A DNA stretch of 64,000 nucleotides from Streptomyces xylophagus (GCF_000716435.1 NZ_JNWO01000015.1:248001-312000), one strand, 5' to 3'; counted from the first letter of the stretch, positions 19,919 through 29,988 are shown. Numbers and translations are program-made. Notes: generated by a model from the sequence alone, not told the origin.

Positions 19919-22816
19919 ATGGCGACAGCCCACTGGCCCGTGCCGTTCCCGTGCCACGAGCAGGCCGCCATGTGCCACAGCCTGACGGTTAGGTGCCCGC
20001 AGACCCCCAGCAGCAGTGAGCTTCGGCGACGGTTGGAACAGGTCGGCGAACTCGCCGAAGGCGTGCTGTGGGAACGGCGCACCCGGGAGCGCTCGACGGC
20101 ACCGGCGGCGCAGCAGCACACGGAGCAGGAAGCCCGCAGGCCGCTGCGCGCCACCTCCGGTCCGCGGCTGCGCATCACGCTCGTGCGGCATACGGACGAC
20201 GTCGCCGATCTGGTGCTGGTCGCCGCCCGTGACGCCCTGTCCCGGGCGGCACTGAGCGACTTGGCCGGGTTCCTCACCGGCGGTTCCCTGCCCCGGGCAG
20301 GCCGGCATGGCACCGCGCCCGAAACGAGCGGGGCGGGGGCCGCCCCGCTCGCGGGGCCGGAGTGGGGTCTCGGTGACCTCGCGCGCCGCGGTTTCGTCGG
20401 CGCGGCCCGATTCTCCACGACGGTCTGCGAAAACCCGGTGGACCAGAAGCTGTTGACCGCCGCGACCGCCATCGTCCTGGCCCGGTACGACGCCGACGAG
20501 ACACCGCGGATCGCCCTGCTCGACCCCGACGCGGCAGGACCGGACGCGCTGTCCACGTATGTCCTCGAGTTCGACGAGGCCATGTCCGTCGCCGGGTTCC
20601 TCGCCGGTTGGCCCGAGACACCGGAGCCGGGCGGCGAATCGGCGACAGACACCGGGGGTGGCCTCGCGATTCCTGTGGGCATGGTCTTCGGCGAGTGGGA
20701 CGAAGCGCGGCAGTACCACCCCTGCCTCGCGCCCGTCTTCCCCCTCACGCTCCAGGCCGAGCAGCGCCCGGACCGGTCCTGGAGCGGCACCTGCTGGTAC
20801 GACGAGGGTGTGGTCGACCCACGGATCGCGCGCGCCTTCGCCGAGCAAGTCGCCTATGTCGCACAGCGGTTGGTGGATCTGGGCGGGTCCGGGGAAGAAC
20901 TGCCGTTGTCGGCCGTTCCCCTGATGCCGGCCGAACGCGCCGCGGACATCGTGCGACGCGGAGCCACTCCTCCGGTCGCCGCGACCCGAACGGCCGGTTC
21001 GACCGTCCACGGGCGCTTCGAGGACCTGGTACGCCGCCATCCGGACGCGGTCGGCGTCACGGACGGCACCCGCACTCTGACCTATCGCCAGCTCGATGAG
21101 CAGGCCGAACTCATGGCCGAGGGGCTGCGCTCCTCGGGGGCGGTGCCGGGGAGCACGGTCGGCGTGTGCCTGGAGCGCGACGCGACCCTCGTCGTCACCT
21201 TGCTCGCGATACTCAAGTCCGGCTGCGCCTACGTACCCATGGACGTCAAGTACCCGCACGAGCGCCTGCGTTACACGGTCGGCAGCGCCGGGGTGCGCGT
21301 CGTTGTCGCCGCGGCCGGCGCGTTCCCGGTCGTCGAGGGCGTTCGGTCCGTGCCCCCCGAGGAGCTGCTCCGGCTCGGCGAACGGAGCGTCTCCCGCGGC
21401 CGGACCACACCCTGCGACGAGAACGACCCCGCCTACATCATCTACACGTCCGGATCGACGGGGCGGCCCAAGGGCGTCGTCGTCCCGCACCGCAACGTGC
21501 TGGCCCTGGTCGAGGGCACGGCCGAGGACTTCGGGCTCGGCGCGGACGACGTCTGGACGATGTTCCACTCCAGCGCGTTCGACTTCTCCGTCTGGGAGAT
21601 CTGGGGCTGTCTGCTGACCGGCGGGCAACTCGTGGTGGTGCCCTTCTGGATCACGCGGGACACGGGGGAGTTCCACGCACTGCTCGCCGAACGACGCGTC
21701 ACCGTGCTCAACCAGACGCCCTCCGCCTTCCTGCCTCTCGTCGCACAGGACCGGGAATCGCCCGCCGAGCTCGCGGTGCGCCTGGTGATCTTCGGCGGTG
21801 AGCCGCTGGACGCCCGTGAGCTGCTGCCCTGGTTCGCCCGCCACCCGCAGGCGGAGTGCCGTCTGGTCAACATGTTCGGGATCACGGAGACCACCGTGCA
21901 CGTGACGGCGCAGACCGTGACGCCCCAGGCGGCTCTGCGGGGGAGCCGGTCGGTGGGCCCGGCGCTCCCCGGCTGGTCGGTGTCCGTACGTGGACCGCGA
22001 GGAGAGGTTCTGCCGGTGGGAGCGGCGGGCGAGATCTGGGTCGGCGGGGCTGGAGTCGCCCGTCACTACCAGGGGCAGCCGGAACTCACGGCGCGACGTT
22101 TCGTCATCGACCCGGTGACCGGTGAGCGGATCTACCGCAGTGGCGACAAGGGCCGCATGAGGCCCGACGGGTCCCTGGAACACCTGGGCAGGATCGACAG
22201 CCAGGTGAAGATCCGCGGGTACCGGATCGAGCCGGACGAGATCCGCAACGTGCTGCTCGGAGCACCGTCGGTCTCCGGGGCGACCGTCGTCGTCCACCAC
22301 GACAAGAGTGGCGATCGAGCGGTCGACCGGCTGGATGCCTACGTAGTGCTCAAGAAGGACACGACAGTGGCCATGGTCGCGGAGCATGCCAGGCAGCGTC
22401 TGCCCGACTACATGGTCCCGGCAACGCTCACAGAACTCGATGCCATCCCTTTGACGATCAACGGGAAGGTCGATGTCGCACAGCTCCCCGCACCGACTGC
22501 CGCTCGGCCGGCCCTGACGGAGTCCCCGGATCCCGTCGAGACCGGGTCCGCCGACCGGCTGGAGCGTGACCTGCTGGACATCTGGAGCCGGCACCTGGGT
22601 ACGCAGGTGGGCGCGGAGGACAACTTCTTCAAGCTGGGCGGCAACTCGCTCCTGGTCGTCCGCGTACTGGCCGAGGTCAAGGAGCTCGGTGCACCGAAGA
22701 TCGCCGTACGGGATTTCTACCAGAACTCCTTCGCACGACAGTTCATCCAGCTGGTCAGGGAGCGGATCACTCTCGCTTCCGACGCCCCGGCCGCCACTGG
22801 CAGCGCGCGGAGCTGA
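19919..22816 (+). CDS. NRPS, degenerate C–A(Thr)–PCP
   Basis: 965 residues. The first 330 are a degraded condensation-like domain: where HHxxxDG should be there is VAARDALSRAAL, so it should not catalyse condensation. The A domain (about 340-870) has TSGSTGRPKG (near 510), FDFSVWEIWG (A4), NMFGITETTVHV (A5) and NGKVD (A10). The specificity residues read D-F-W-N-I-G-M-V-H-K, identical to the published threonine code. PCP carries KLGGNSLLV (near 905). There is no thioesterase or second C domain, so loaded Thr must pass to another protein, possibly the adenylation-less module of the 2,207-aa NRPS. AGGAG precedes ATG 19919 by eight bases; 59 bp separate it from the dehydrogenase gene, implying one operon. 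Confidence 0.92.
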   Translation: MATAHWPVPFPCHEQAAMCHSLTVRCPQTPSSSELRRRLEQVGELAEGVLWERRTRERSTAPAAQQHTEQEARRPLRATSGPRLRITLVRHTDDVADLVLVAARDALSRAALSDLAGFLTGGSLPRAGRHGTAPETSGAGAAPLAGPEWGLGDLARRGFVGAARFSTTVCENPVDQKLLTAATAIVLARYDADETPRIALLDPDAAGPDALSTYVLEFDEAMSVAGFLAGWPETPEPGGESATDTGGGLAIPVGMVFGEWDEARQYHPCLAPVFPLTLQAEQRPDRSWSGTCWYDEGVVDPRIARAFAEQVAYVAQRLVDLGGSGEELPLSAVPLMPAERAADIVRRGATPPVAATRTAGSTVHGRFEDLVRRHPDAVGVTDGTRTLTYRQLDEQAELMAEGLRSSGAVPGSTVGVCLERDATLVVTLLAILKSGCAYVPMDVKYPHERLRYTVGSAGVRVVVAAAGAFPVVEGVRSVPPEELLRLGERSVSRGRTTPCDENDPAYIIYTSGSTGRPKGVVVPHRNVLALVEGTAEDFGLGADDVWTMFHSSAFDFSVWEIWGCLLTGGQLVVVPFWITRDTGEFHALLAERRVTVLNQTPSAFLPLVAQDRESPAELAVRLVIFGGEPLDARELLPWFARHPQAECRLVNMFGITETTVHVTAQTVTPQAALRGSRSVGPALPGWSVSVRGPRGEVLPVGAAGEIWVGGAGVARHYQGQPELTARRFVIDPVTGERIYRSGDKGRMRPDGSLEHLGRIDSQVKIRGYRIEPDEIRNVLLGAPSVSGATVVVHHDKSGDRAVDRLDAYVVLKKDTTVAMVAEHARQRLPDYMVPATLTELDAIPLTINGKVDVAQLPAPTAARPALTESPDPVETGSADRLERDLLDIWSRHLGTQVGAEDNFFKLGGNSLLVVRVLAEVKELGAPKIAVRDFYQNSFARQFIQLVRERITLASDAPAATGSARS

Positions 22817-23186
22817 CCCCTCGTCGCATCGACCAGACCCGTGCCGTGGAGTCGTACGGCCTCACTGCTCCGACCGGCCTGCCGGAGGCGGCTCTGGTGC
22901 CGGCGGCCGAGCGTGTGCGGGGGAGGGAAAATGCCTGAGTACGTGAGGGATGTTCGCTGTACGTTGTGGATGCGCGCTGAACCAGGGGCGCCGCGTGGCC
23001 GGCCGACCGCTGCGTGGCGTGCACATCACTACGAGGGCGAGGACAGCTCCGGAGCAGTGATCGCCGAGGCGCGCTCTCCCATCGTTGCGGTTCCCCGGCA
23101 TTCGGCGCGTGTGCACGGAATGTGCACGACAGTGGACCGCACGACAAGTATCCGCAGCTCAGAAGACGTTTCGAGGCCTACCCACC
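22817..23186. other. intergenic region between the NRPS cluster and RNA repair genes
   Basis: 370 bp with no convincing gene, no clear terminator for the NRPS operon and no recognisable element. It probably holds the hen1 promoter and the right boundary of the peptide cluster. Confidence 0.5.
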
Positions 23187-24650
23187 GTGTTCCTGACGAT
23201 CACCACCACCGGCACCCCCGAACGCCCCGCCACCGACCTCGGGTTCCTGCTGCACAAGCATCCCGAGAAGGCGCAGGCGTTCTCCACGTCCTACGGCAAG
23301 GCGTACGTCCTCTACCCCGAGGCGGATGCCGAGCGCTGCACGGCGGCGCTGTTGCTGGAGGTCGACGCGGTGGCGCTGGTCCGGCGGGGCAAGGGCAAGG
23401 GGCGCGGCGGCGCGCCCGACGCGGCACTCGCGCAGTACGTCAACGACCGCCCGTACGCGGCCTCTTCACTGCTCGCCGTCGCCTTGAGCGCGGTCTTCTC
23501 CAGCGCGATGCGCGGCGTGTGCAACGCCCGCCCCGAGCGCGCAGGCCAGCCGCTGCCGCTGCGCGTCGAGGTGCCCGCGCTGCCCGCCAGGGGCGGTACC
23601 GACCTCGTACGCAAGCTCTTCGCGCCGCTCGGCTGGACGGTCACGGCCGAACCGGTCGCGCTGGACGCCGAGTTCCCCGAGTGGGGCGACTCGCGGTACG
23701 TCAGCCTCGTACTCGAATCGGAGACGCTGACCCTCGCCGAGGCGCTGCGTCACCTGTACGTCCTGCTTCCGGTCCTCGACGACGCCAAGCACTACTGGGT
23801 CGCCTCCGACGAGGTCGACAAACTGCTGCGCGCCGGTGAGGGCTGGCTGCCCGCGCACCCGGAGCAGAAGCTCATCACCAGCCGCTATCTGTCCCGCCGT
23901 TGGTCCCTGACCCGGGAGGCCATGGAGCGACTGGAACTGGTGCGGCTCGCGGAGGCGGACGACAGCGAGGTCGAGGAGATCGACAACGCCGTCGAGGCGG
24001 AGACGGAGGCCGAGGAGAAGCCGACGCCGCTCGCCGTGCAGCGCCGGGACGCGATCGTCGACGCGCTCAAGTCCTCCGGTGCCGCCCGTGTGCTCGATCT
24101 CGGGTGCGGGCAGGGCCAGTTGGTGCAGGCGCTGCTCAAGGACACCCGGTTCACGGAGATCGTCGGCGTCGACGTGTCGATGCGCGCGCTCACCATCGCG
24201 GGCCGCCGCCTCAAGCTCGACCGCATGGGGGAGCGCCAGGCCGCGCGCGTCCAGCTCTTCCAGAGCTCGCTCGCCTACACCGACAACCGACTCAAGGGGT
24301 ACGACGCCGCCGTGCTCAGCGAGGTCATCGAGCACCTCGACCTGCCCCGGCTGCCGGCGCTGGAGTACGCGGTGTTCGGCGCCGCCCGCCCGAGGACGGT
24401 CGTGGTCACGACCCCGAACGTCGAGTACAACGTCCGCTGGGAGACCCTCCCGGCCGGACACGTCCGGCACGGCGACCACCGCTTCGAGTGGACGCGCGCG
24501 GAGTTCGGGGAGTGGGCGGGGAAGGTGGCCCAACGGCACGGCTACGACGTCGAGTTCGTGCCGGTCGGCCCCGACGACCCGGAGGTGGGACCGCCCACCC
24601 AGATGGCTGTGTTTCACCAGATGACCGTGAAGGAGGAGAAGGCCGCATGA
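23187..24650 (+). CDS. hen1: bacterial Hen1, RNA 3'-terminal ribose 2'-O-methyltransferase
   Basis: 487-residue RNA-repair methyltransferase. In the bacterial Pnkp/Hen1 system it adds a 2'-O-methyl group at the 3' end of cleaved RNA before ligation, so the repaired RNA resists re-cleavage. The N-terminal half, starting FLTITTTGTPERPATDLGFL, is the bacterial-specific region that works with Pnkp. The C-terminal half is a SAM methyltransferase with VLDLGCGQGQL (near 303) and the metal-site signature EVIEHL followed by TTPN. I chose GTG 23187 because the conserved N-terminus starts there. The stop overlaps pnkp by ATGA. Confidence 0.93.
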   Translation: MFLTITTTGTPERPATDLGFLLHKHPEKAQAFSTSYGKAYVLYPEADAERCTAALLLEVDAVALVRRGKGKGRGGAPDAALAQYVNDRPYAASSLLAVALSAVFSSAMRGVCNARPERAGQPLPLRVEVPALPARGGTDLVRKLFAPLGWTVTAEPVALDAEFPEWGDSRYVSLVLESETLTLAEALRHLYVLLPVLDDAKHYWVASDEVDKLLRAGEGWLPAHPEQKLITSRYLSRRWSLTREAMERLELVRLAEADDSEVEEIDNAVEAETEAEEKPTPLAVQRRDAIVDALKSSGAARVLDLGCGQGQLVQALLKDTRFTEIVGVDVSMRALTIAGRRLKLDRMGERQAARVQLFQSSLAYTDNRLKGYDAAVLSEVIEHLDLPRLPALEYAVFGAARPRTVVVTTPNVEYNVRWETLPAGHVRHGDHRFEWTRAEFGEWAGKVAQRHGYDVEFVPVGPDDPEVGPPTQMAVFHQMTVKEEKAA

Positions 24651-27193
24651 CGAACGAGACCCCCGCGAAGGTTCGCACCCTGCCCGTGACCGACCTCTCC
24701 CTCGTGGTGCTGATCGGCGCCTCCGGTTCGGGCAAGTCCACCTTCGCGCACCGCCACTTCAAGCCGACCGAGATCATCTCCTCGGACTTCTGCCGGGGCC
24801 TGGTCGCGGACGACGAGAACGACCAGAGCGCCAGCCGGGACGCCTTCGACGTCCTGCACTACATCGCGGGCAAGCGCCTCGCCGCCGGCCGCCGCACGGT
24901 CGTCGACGCGACGAGCGTGCAGCAGGAGAGCCGACGCCAACTGATCGACCTGGCACGGCAGTACGACGTCCTGCCCATCGCCATCGTGCTCGATGTACCG
25001 GAGGAGGTGTGCGCCGAGCGCAACGCCTCCCGCAGCGACCGGGCCGACATGCCGCGCCGCGTCATCACCCGTCACACCCGCGAACTCCGGCGCTCCCTGC
25101 GGGGCTTGGAGCGCGAGGGCTTCCGCAAGGTGCACATCCTGCGCGGCGTCGAGGACATCGAGAACGCCACGATCGTCACCGAGAAGCGCTTCAACGACCT
25201 GACCCACCTCACCGGCCCCTTCGACATCATCGGCGACATCCACGGCTGCGCCGCCGAACTGGAGACCCTGCTGGGCAAGTTGGGCTACGACGACGGCGTC
25301 CACCCGGCGGGCCGTACGGCAGTCTTCGTCGGCGACCTCGTCGACCGCGGCCCGGACTCGCCCGGCGTGCTGCGTCGCGTGATGTCCATGGTCGGCTCGG
25401 GCAACGCGCTGTGCGTCCCGGGCAACCACGAGAACAAGTACGGCCGTCACCTCAAGGGCCGCAAGGTCCAGCACACCCACGGCCTCGCCGAGACGATCGA
25501 GCAGATGGAGGAGGAGACCGACGAATTCCGTTCCCGGGTAAGGGAGTTCATCGACGGACTCGTCAGCCACTACGTCCTCGACGGCGGCAAGCTCGTGGTC
25601 TGCCACGCCGGCCTGCCCGAGAAGTACCACGGCCGCACCTCGGGCCGGGTCCGCTCGCACGCGCTCTACGGCGACACCACCGGCGAGACCGACGAGTTCG
25701 GCCTGCCGGTGCGCTACCCGTGGGCCGAGGACTACCGGGGCCGCGCGGCCGTCGTCTACGGCCACACCCCGGTCCCCGAGGCCACCTGGCTGAACAACAC
25801 GATCTGCCTGGACACGGGTGCCGTCTTCGGCGGCAAGCTGACGGCCCTGCGCTGGCCGGAGCGGGAGCTGGTCGACGTACCGGCCGAGCAGGTCTGGTAC
25901 GAGCCGACCCGCCCGCTGCGCACGGAGGCACCCGGCGGCCACGACGGCCGCCCGCTCGACCTGGCGGACGTGCACGGCCGCCGGGTGGTGGAGACCCGGC
26001 ACGCCGGCCGGGTGTCGGTCCGCGAGGAGAACGCGGCGGCGGCCCTGGAGGTCATGAGCCGCTTCGCGGTGGACCCGCGCCTGCTGCCGTACCTGCCGCC
26101 GACGATGGCCCCGACGGCGACCTCGCGGGTGGACGGCTACTTGGAGCACCCGGCCGAGGCGTTCGCGCAGTACGCCGAGGACGGGGTCGCACGGGTCGTG
26201 TGCGAGGAGAAGCACATGGGCTCGCGGGCGGTGGCCCTGGTGTGCCGGGACGCGGAGGCGGCGGCGAAGCGGTTCGGCGTGGACGGCCCGACGGGATCGC
26301 TGTACACGCGCACGGGCCGCCCGTTCTTCGACGACGCGACGGTCACGGAGGAGATCCTGGACCGCCTGCGGACGGCACTGGACGAGTCGGACCTGTGGTC
26401 GGAGTTGGAGACCGACTGGCTGCTGCTGGACGCGGAGTTGATGCCGTGGTCGCTGAAGGCGTCCGGGCTGCTGCGCGGTCAGTACGCGGCGGTCGGCGCG
26501 GCGGCCGGGGCGGTGTTCCCGGGTGCGCTGGCGGCGCTGGAAGGTGCCGCCGGGCGGGGCGTGGACGTGACGGCCCTCCTCTCCCGTCAGCGCGAACGCG
26601 CCGCCGACGCCTCGGCGTTCACCGACGCGTACCGCCGCTACTGCTGGACCACGGACGGCCTCGACGGCGTCCGCCTGGCCCCGTTCCAGATCCTCGCGGT
26701 CCAGGGCCGCAGCCTCGCCGGACTCCCGCACGACGAACAACTCGCCCTGCTGGACCGGCTGGTGGAACACGACAGCACCGCCCTGCTGCAGACCACCCGC
26801 CGCCTGTACGTCGACACCGGCGACCCGGAGTCGATCCAGGCCGGCGTCGACTGGTGGCTGGAGATGACCGGCCGGGGCGGCGAGGGCATGGTCGTCAAGC
26901 CGGTCGGCGCGGTGGTGCGCAGCGAAGCGGGTCGACTGGTCCAGCCCGGCATCAAGTGCCGTGGCCGTGAGTACCTGCGGATCATCTACGGCCCGGAGTA
27001 CACACGGCCCGACAACCTGGCCCGCCTGCGCGGCCGTTTCCTGAACCACAAGCGGTCCCTTGCGATCCGGGAGTACGCACTCGGTCTCGAGGCGCTCGAC
27101 CGGTTGGCGGAGGGGGAGCCGCTGTGGCGTGTGCATGAGGCTGTGTTCGGGGTGCTGGCGTTGGAGTCGGAGCCGGTGGATCCTCGGCTGTAG
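24647..27193 (+). CDS. pnkp: bacterial Pnkp, polynucleotide kinase–phosphatase–ligase
   Basis: 848-residue three-domain RNA end-healing and sealing enzyme, the usual length for the family. Kinase P-loop GASGSGKST is at 24-32. The metallophosphatase domain shows GDIHG, GDLVDRGPDS, GNHENK and a later GHTPVPE. The ligase-like C-terminal half carries the adenylation Lys522 in EKHMGSR; bacterial Pnkp needs Hen1 to complete ligation. It starts at ATG 24647, overlapping the hen1 stop, so the partners are coupled. A strong terminator follows at once. Confidence 0.95.
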   Translation: MTNETPAKVRTLPVTDLSLVVLIGASGSGKSTFAHRHFKPTEIISSDFCRGLVADDENDQSASRDAFDVLHYIAGKRLAAGRRTVVDATSVQQESRRQLIDLARQYDVLPIAIVLDVPEEVCAERNASRSDRADMPRRVITRHTRELRRSLRGLEREGFRKVHILRGVEDIENATIVTEKRFNDLTHLTGPFDIIGDIHGCAAELETLLGKLGYDDGVHPAGRTAVFVGDLVDRGPDSPGVLRRVMSMVGSGNALCVPGNHENKYGRHLKGRKVQHTHGLAETIEQMEEETDEFRSRVREFIDGLVSHYVLDGGKLVVCHAGLPEKYHGRTSGRVRSHALYGDTTGETDEFGLPVRYPWAEDYRGRAAVVYGHTPVPEATWLNNTICLDTGAVFGGKLTALRWPERELVDVPAEQVWYEPTRPLRTEAPGGHDGRPLDLADVHGRRVVETRHAGRVSVREENAAAALEVMSRFAVDPRLLPYLPPTMAPTATSRVDGYLEHPAEAFAQYAEDGVARVVCEEKHMGSRAVALVCRDAEAAAKRFGVDGPTGSLYTRTGRPFFDDATVTEEILDRLRTALDESDLWSELETDWLLLDAELMPWSLKASGLLRGQYAAVGAAAGAVFPGALAALEGAAGRGVDVTALLSRQRERAADASAFTDAYRRYCWTTDGLDGVRLAPFQILAVQGRSLAGLPHDEQLALLDRLVEHDSTALLQTTRRLYVDTGDPESIQAGVDWWLEMTGRGGEGMVVKPVGAVVRSEAGRLVQPGIKCRGREYLRIIYGPEYTRPDNLARLRGRFLNHKRSLAIREYALGLEALDRLAEGEPLWRVHEAVFGVLALESEPVDPRL

Positions 27194-27199
27194 GCGTCC

Positions 27200-27241
27200 A
27201 TTCCGGGTGGGGAGGCGTGATCGCGTCTCCCCACCCGGAAT
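27200..27241 (+). terminator. terminator after pnkp
   Basis: A perfect 15-bp stem (ATTCCGGGTGGGGAG and its complement) with a 12-base loop starts seven bases after the pnkp stop. It separates the RNA repair operon from the conflict locus. Confidence 0.85.
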
Positions 27242-27351
27242 CCCACCGGACCCACTGGTCCGGAACCTCAAAGGCCCCTGGTTAACCGTGAGTTGCCGTG
27301 CTATCTTCGCAGGTCGGTCCAGCAGGTATACCGACTCATGGGGGACAGTCG

Positions 27352-28908
27352 GTGGAGACAGGCGCGGGGTTCGGTGAACCCGGGAGCGATCTCGAACGTG
27401 TAGACGGACTTCAGCTGCTCGCCGAATTGACCGACAAGTTGTGCGAACTCAGCTGTCTGGACGATCCACAGCAGCGGGTGCAGTTCGGCGTCGTGCTCGG
27501 GGAGCACTTGAACCGGCCGGTCGACTTACGGGGCGTCAAACTGCGCGACGACGCCATCCTTCTCGCACGTGCGTCATTGAGCGTGGCGGGCGGAGAACGC
27601 GTACTCCAGTTGGTGGTGCGAGTTTATGAAGGACCGACGGCGGCAGGTGAGTTGGAGCGACTCTTCGCCCCGGTCGTCGGGACGTCCGCAAACGAGGTGC
27701 CGTCCGGTCCGCTGCTCTGGGAGGAAGAGCGCGACGCCCGCACCCTTCTGGACTCCGCCAAGGGTGAAGTTCCCGCACTTCGCCTGCGGGACGAACTCGT
27801 CGGGGAACTGAACGGCGTCGACCTCCCCATGGGGCTCTCGCCAGAACAACTCTTCACCTACGTCGTCGAGTTGAATGTTCAGCCCGACGGCCTTCCTCCC
27901 GCGGTGCTCCTTTTGGAACACGCGGCCCTGCTCGCCGCGACTCCCGATCATCGGACGGATCTGGCCGACTGGGCCAGGAACTGGGCACAGCGGGCGGGCC
28001 TGTCGGAGGCACTGGAACGCCGCCGCGTCCGGCGCGCCGCCGCTGCGTACAACCCCGGCATTCCCCGCTGCCTCGTCGTGGCCGTGGAGCCCGCCAGGGA
28101 CGGTTCGGACGAGATCGTGGTCCGCCCTTGGCTCAACACCGCGCCCGGCCGCTGGAACCCGCAGCCCGGAGAACCCGAGACGACCACGCTGGACGACCTC
28201 GGCCCGGCCGTCGAACGAACGCTGCGCCGGGGCGCCTGGCTGTGGACGGCCCAGCAGGAGTCACCCCCCGATGGACGGGAACAGGCGCCGCCGTACGTGG
28301 AGTTCGTCCTTCCGTACGACCTCCTCAACCACGATGTGTCCGGATTGAAGTTCCAGACCGGCGACGGGAGACCGTTACCGCTCGCGCTGAAATACGCAGT
28401 GCACCTACGCAGTCTGGAGCGGATGCGTACCACCGACGTACGGATTCGCCACCAATGGCTCGCACGTTGGCGCGCTCTCAGCGAGCAAGGAGTCGTGGTG
28501 CACGGCTGGCGGGAGCCCGACGCCGACCGGCTGGACGAGTGGGAAACCGTGCTCGCCGGGGAAAGCAGACATACGGCAGTCGTCATGGACGCTCCTGGAT
28601 CCGCCTCGCCACTGGCGGCGCTCAAAGCGGCCATCGCCGAGGGTATCGGGCTGGCTCTCTGGGACCGTCGGGGCGTTTTCATCGAGGAGCGGCGGGAAGT
28701 GGTGACTGCTGTGTTCGCGTCAGTGCCGACGCCGACACAGATCCCCTTGGCCATCCATCGTCTTCGCCTCAGGGCCGAACTCAACAACACCGACGGTCCC
28801 CATCTGCTCGGGCGTCACATCGCTTTCTTCTGGGACGACCCCCATCGACTCGTCGACTTTCACGACTTCGACCAAGACGATCTCGCCAGCGAGGAGGCAC
28901 CGGCATGA
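27352..28908 (+). CDS. VMAP-type protein: effector-associated domain + VMAP-C
   Basis: 518-residue component of a vWA-MoxR-associated (VMAP) NTP-dependent conflict system. Residues 17-105 look like an effector-associated adaptor domain (LLAELTDKLCEL, LDDPQQRVQFGVVLG, LLARASLSVAGGE). The C-terminal half (about 290-518) shows VMAP-C features: YVEFVLPYDLLNHDV, HLRSLERMR, HQWLARWRAL, ALWDRRG and FFWDDPHRL. GTG 27352 was chosen for GGGGGA six bases upstream; an in-frame GTG at 27298 lacks one. TTA codons occur at 27526 and 28375. It is coupled to the ATPase gene by ATGA. In the family model it is the hub between the vWA/MoxR pair and effectors; its role here is inferred. Confidence 0.85.
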   Translation: METGAGFGEPGSDLERVDGLQLLAELTDKLCELSCLDDPQQRVQFGVVLGEHLNRPVDLRGVKLRDDAILLARASLSVAGGERVLQLVVRVYEGPTAAGELERLFAPVVGTSANEVPSGPLLWEEERDARTLLDSAKGEVPALRLRDELVGELNGVDLPMGLSPEQLFTYVVELNVQPDGLPPAVLLLEHAALLAATPDHRTDLADWARNWAQRAGLSEALERRRVRRAAAAYNPGIPRCLVVAVEPARDGSDEIVVRPWLNTAPGRWNPQPGEPETTTLDDLGPAVERTLRRGAWLWTAQQESPPDGREQAPPYVEFVLPYDLLNHDVSGLKFQTGDGRPLPLALKYAVHLRSLERMRTTDVRIRHQWLARWRALSEQGVVVHGWREPDADRLDEWETVLAGESRHTAVVMDAPGSASPLAALKAAIAEGIGLALWDRRGVFIEERREVVTAVFASVPTPTQIPLAIHRLRLRAELNNTDGPHLLGRHIAFFWDDPHRLVDFHDFDQDDLASEEAPA

Positions 28909-29987
28909 CCACGCAGGAGCAGACGGTTCCCAGTGACTGGCACGTCTTCCACGCCACCGGACATGCCCCGGACGGTCTGCCGCCCGAACTGCCGGCGGCC
29001 CCGGCGTGGCGGCAGTTCCGCGGCGGCCCGCTCCAGCCTTCGCCGCCGGACGACGAAGAGGCCGCGACGCGGCGCCTGGGACCCGGCGATGTGACCAAGC
29101 AACTCGGCGCAGGGGAGACCGACATCGTCAACGCGGCGTTACTGCTGCGTCGACCGCTGCTGATAACCGGCCCACCCGGCATAGGGAAGTCCACCCTCGC
29201 CTTCCTCATCGGACGCGAACTCGGCCTGGGACGCGTCCTGGAATGGAACATCGTCAGTCGCACCACACTGCGCGATGGGCTCCACACCTATGACGCACTG
29301 GGGCGGGCACAGGCCATCGCGGCCTGGCGGGCCGGACTGCGGGGGGCGGCTGCCGGGCTCGACGACGGCGCCGACGACACCGCATCTGTTTCCCCGTTCG
29401 ACCCTCAACAGAGCCCCACGTTGGGGGAGTTCGTCACCCTCGGCCCGCTGGGCACAGCCTTGCTGCCCTACGCCCGCCCCCGTGTCCTGCTCGTCGACGA
29501 ACTGGACAAGAGCGACATCGACCTTCCCAACGACTTGTTGCACGTCCTGGAGGACGGCAGCTACGAGATCCCGGAACTGGTGCGCGACGCAGCCGAGTCG
29601 GCCCCCGTACACACCAGCGACCCCGGCGGCCACGCGGTGATACGTGACGGACGGGTCGAGTGCCGGGAGTTTCCGGTCGTGGTGATCACCAGCAACGGGG
29701 AACGGGAGTTCCCGGCCGCGTTCCGCAGGCGCTGCCTCCCACTGGAGATGCGGCCGCCCACCCGGGAGCAGCTTCTGGCCATGGTGGAGAGCCACTTGAG
29801 GGCGCGCCCGGAGGGCACGGAGAACCTGGTGGACGGCTATCTTCGCCGGGTAGGGAGCGGAGGTACCCACTCTCTCGATCAGTTGCTGAACGCAGTACAG
29901 CTGACTACTCTCGGTGGTATCCAGGCCGACGCTCCCAGCAGTACGCTGAGGGAATTGCTGCTCCGCGATCTCGCGAAGGGCCGCTGA
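28905..29987 (+). CDS. MoxR-like AAA+ ATPase of the VMAP system
   Basis: 360-residue AAA+ ATPase. Walker A is GPPGIGKST (about 87-95), Walker B VLLVDELDKSD (about 195-205), sensor 1 ITSNGEREF and arginine finger region FRRRC. An insertion of about 35 residues follows HTYDALGRAQAI. MoxR ATPases work with vWA partners; here the vWA-like domain is in the next protein. GAGGAGG precedes ATG 28905, which overlaps the VMAP stop. A TTA codon is at 29139. Confidence 0.9.
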   Translation: MTTQEQTVPSDWHVFHATGHAPDGLPPELPAAPAWRQFRGGPLQPSPPDDEEAATRRLGPGDVTKQLGAGETDIVNAALLLRRPLLITGPPGIGKSTLAFLIGRELGLGRVLEWNIVSRTTLRDGLHTYDALGRAQAIAAWRAGLRGAAAGLDDGADDTASVSPFDPQQSPTLGEFVTLGPLGTALLPYARPRVLLVDELDKSDIDLPNDLLHVLEDGSYEIPELVRDAAESAPVHTSDPGGHAVIRDGRVECREFPVVVITSNGEREFPAAFRRRCLPLEMRPPTREQLLAMVESHLRARPEGTENLVDGYLRRVGSGGTHSLDQLLNAVQLTTLGGIQADAPSSTLRELLLRDLAKGR

Positions 29988-29988
29988 A

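Noticed and set aside
22817..23186. MbtH-like protein gene for the NRPS cluster
   Set aside because: No MbtH pattern was found here or in other cluster gaps; it may lie beyond the left edge.
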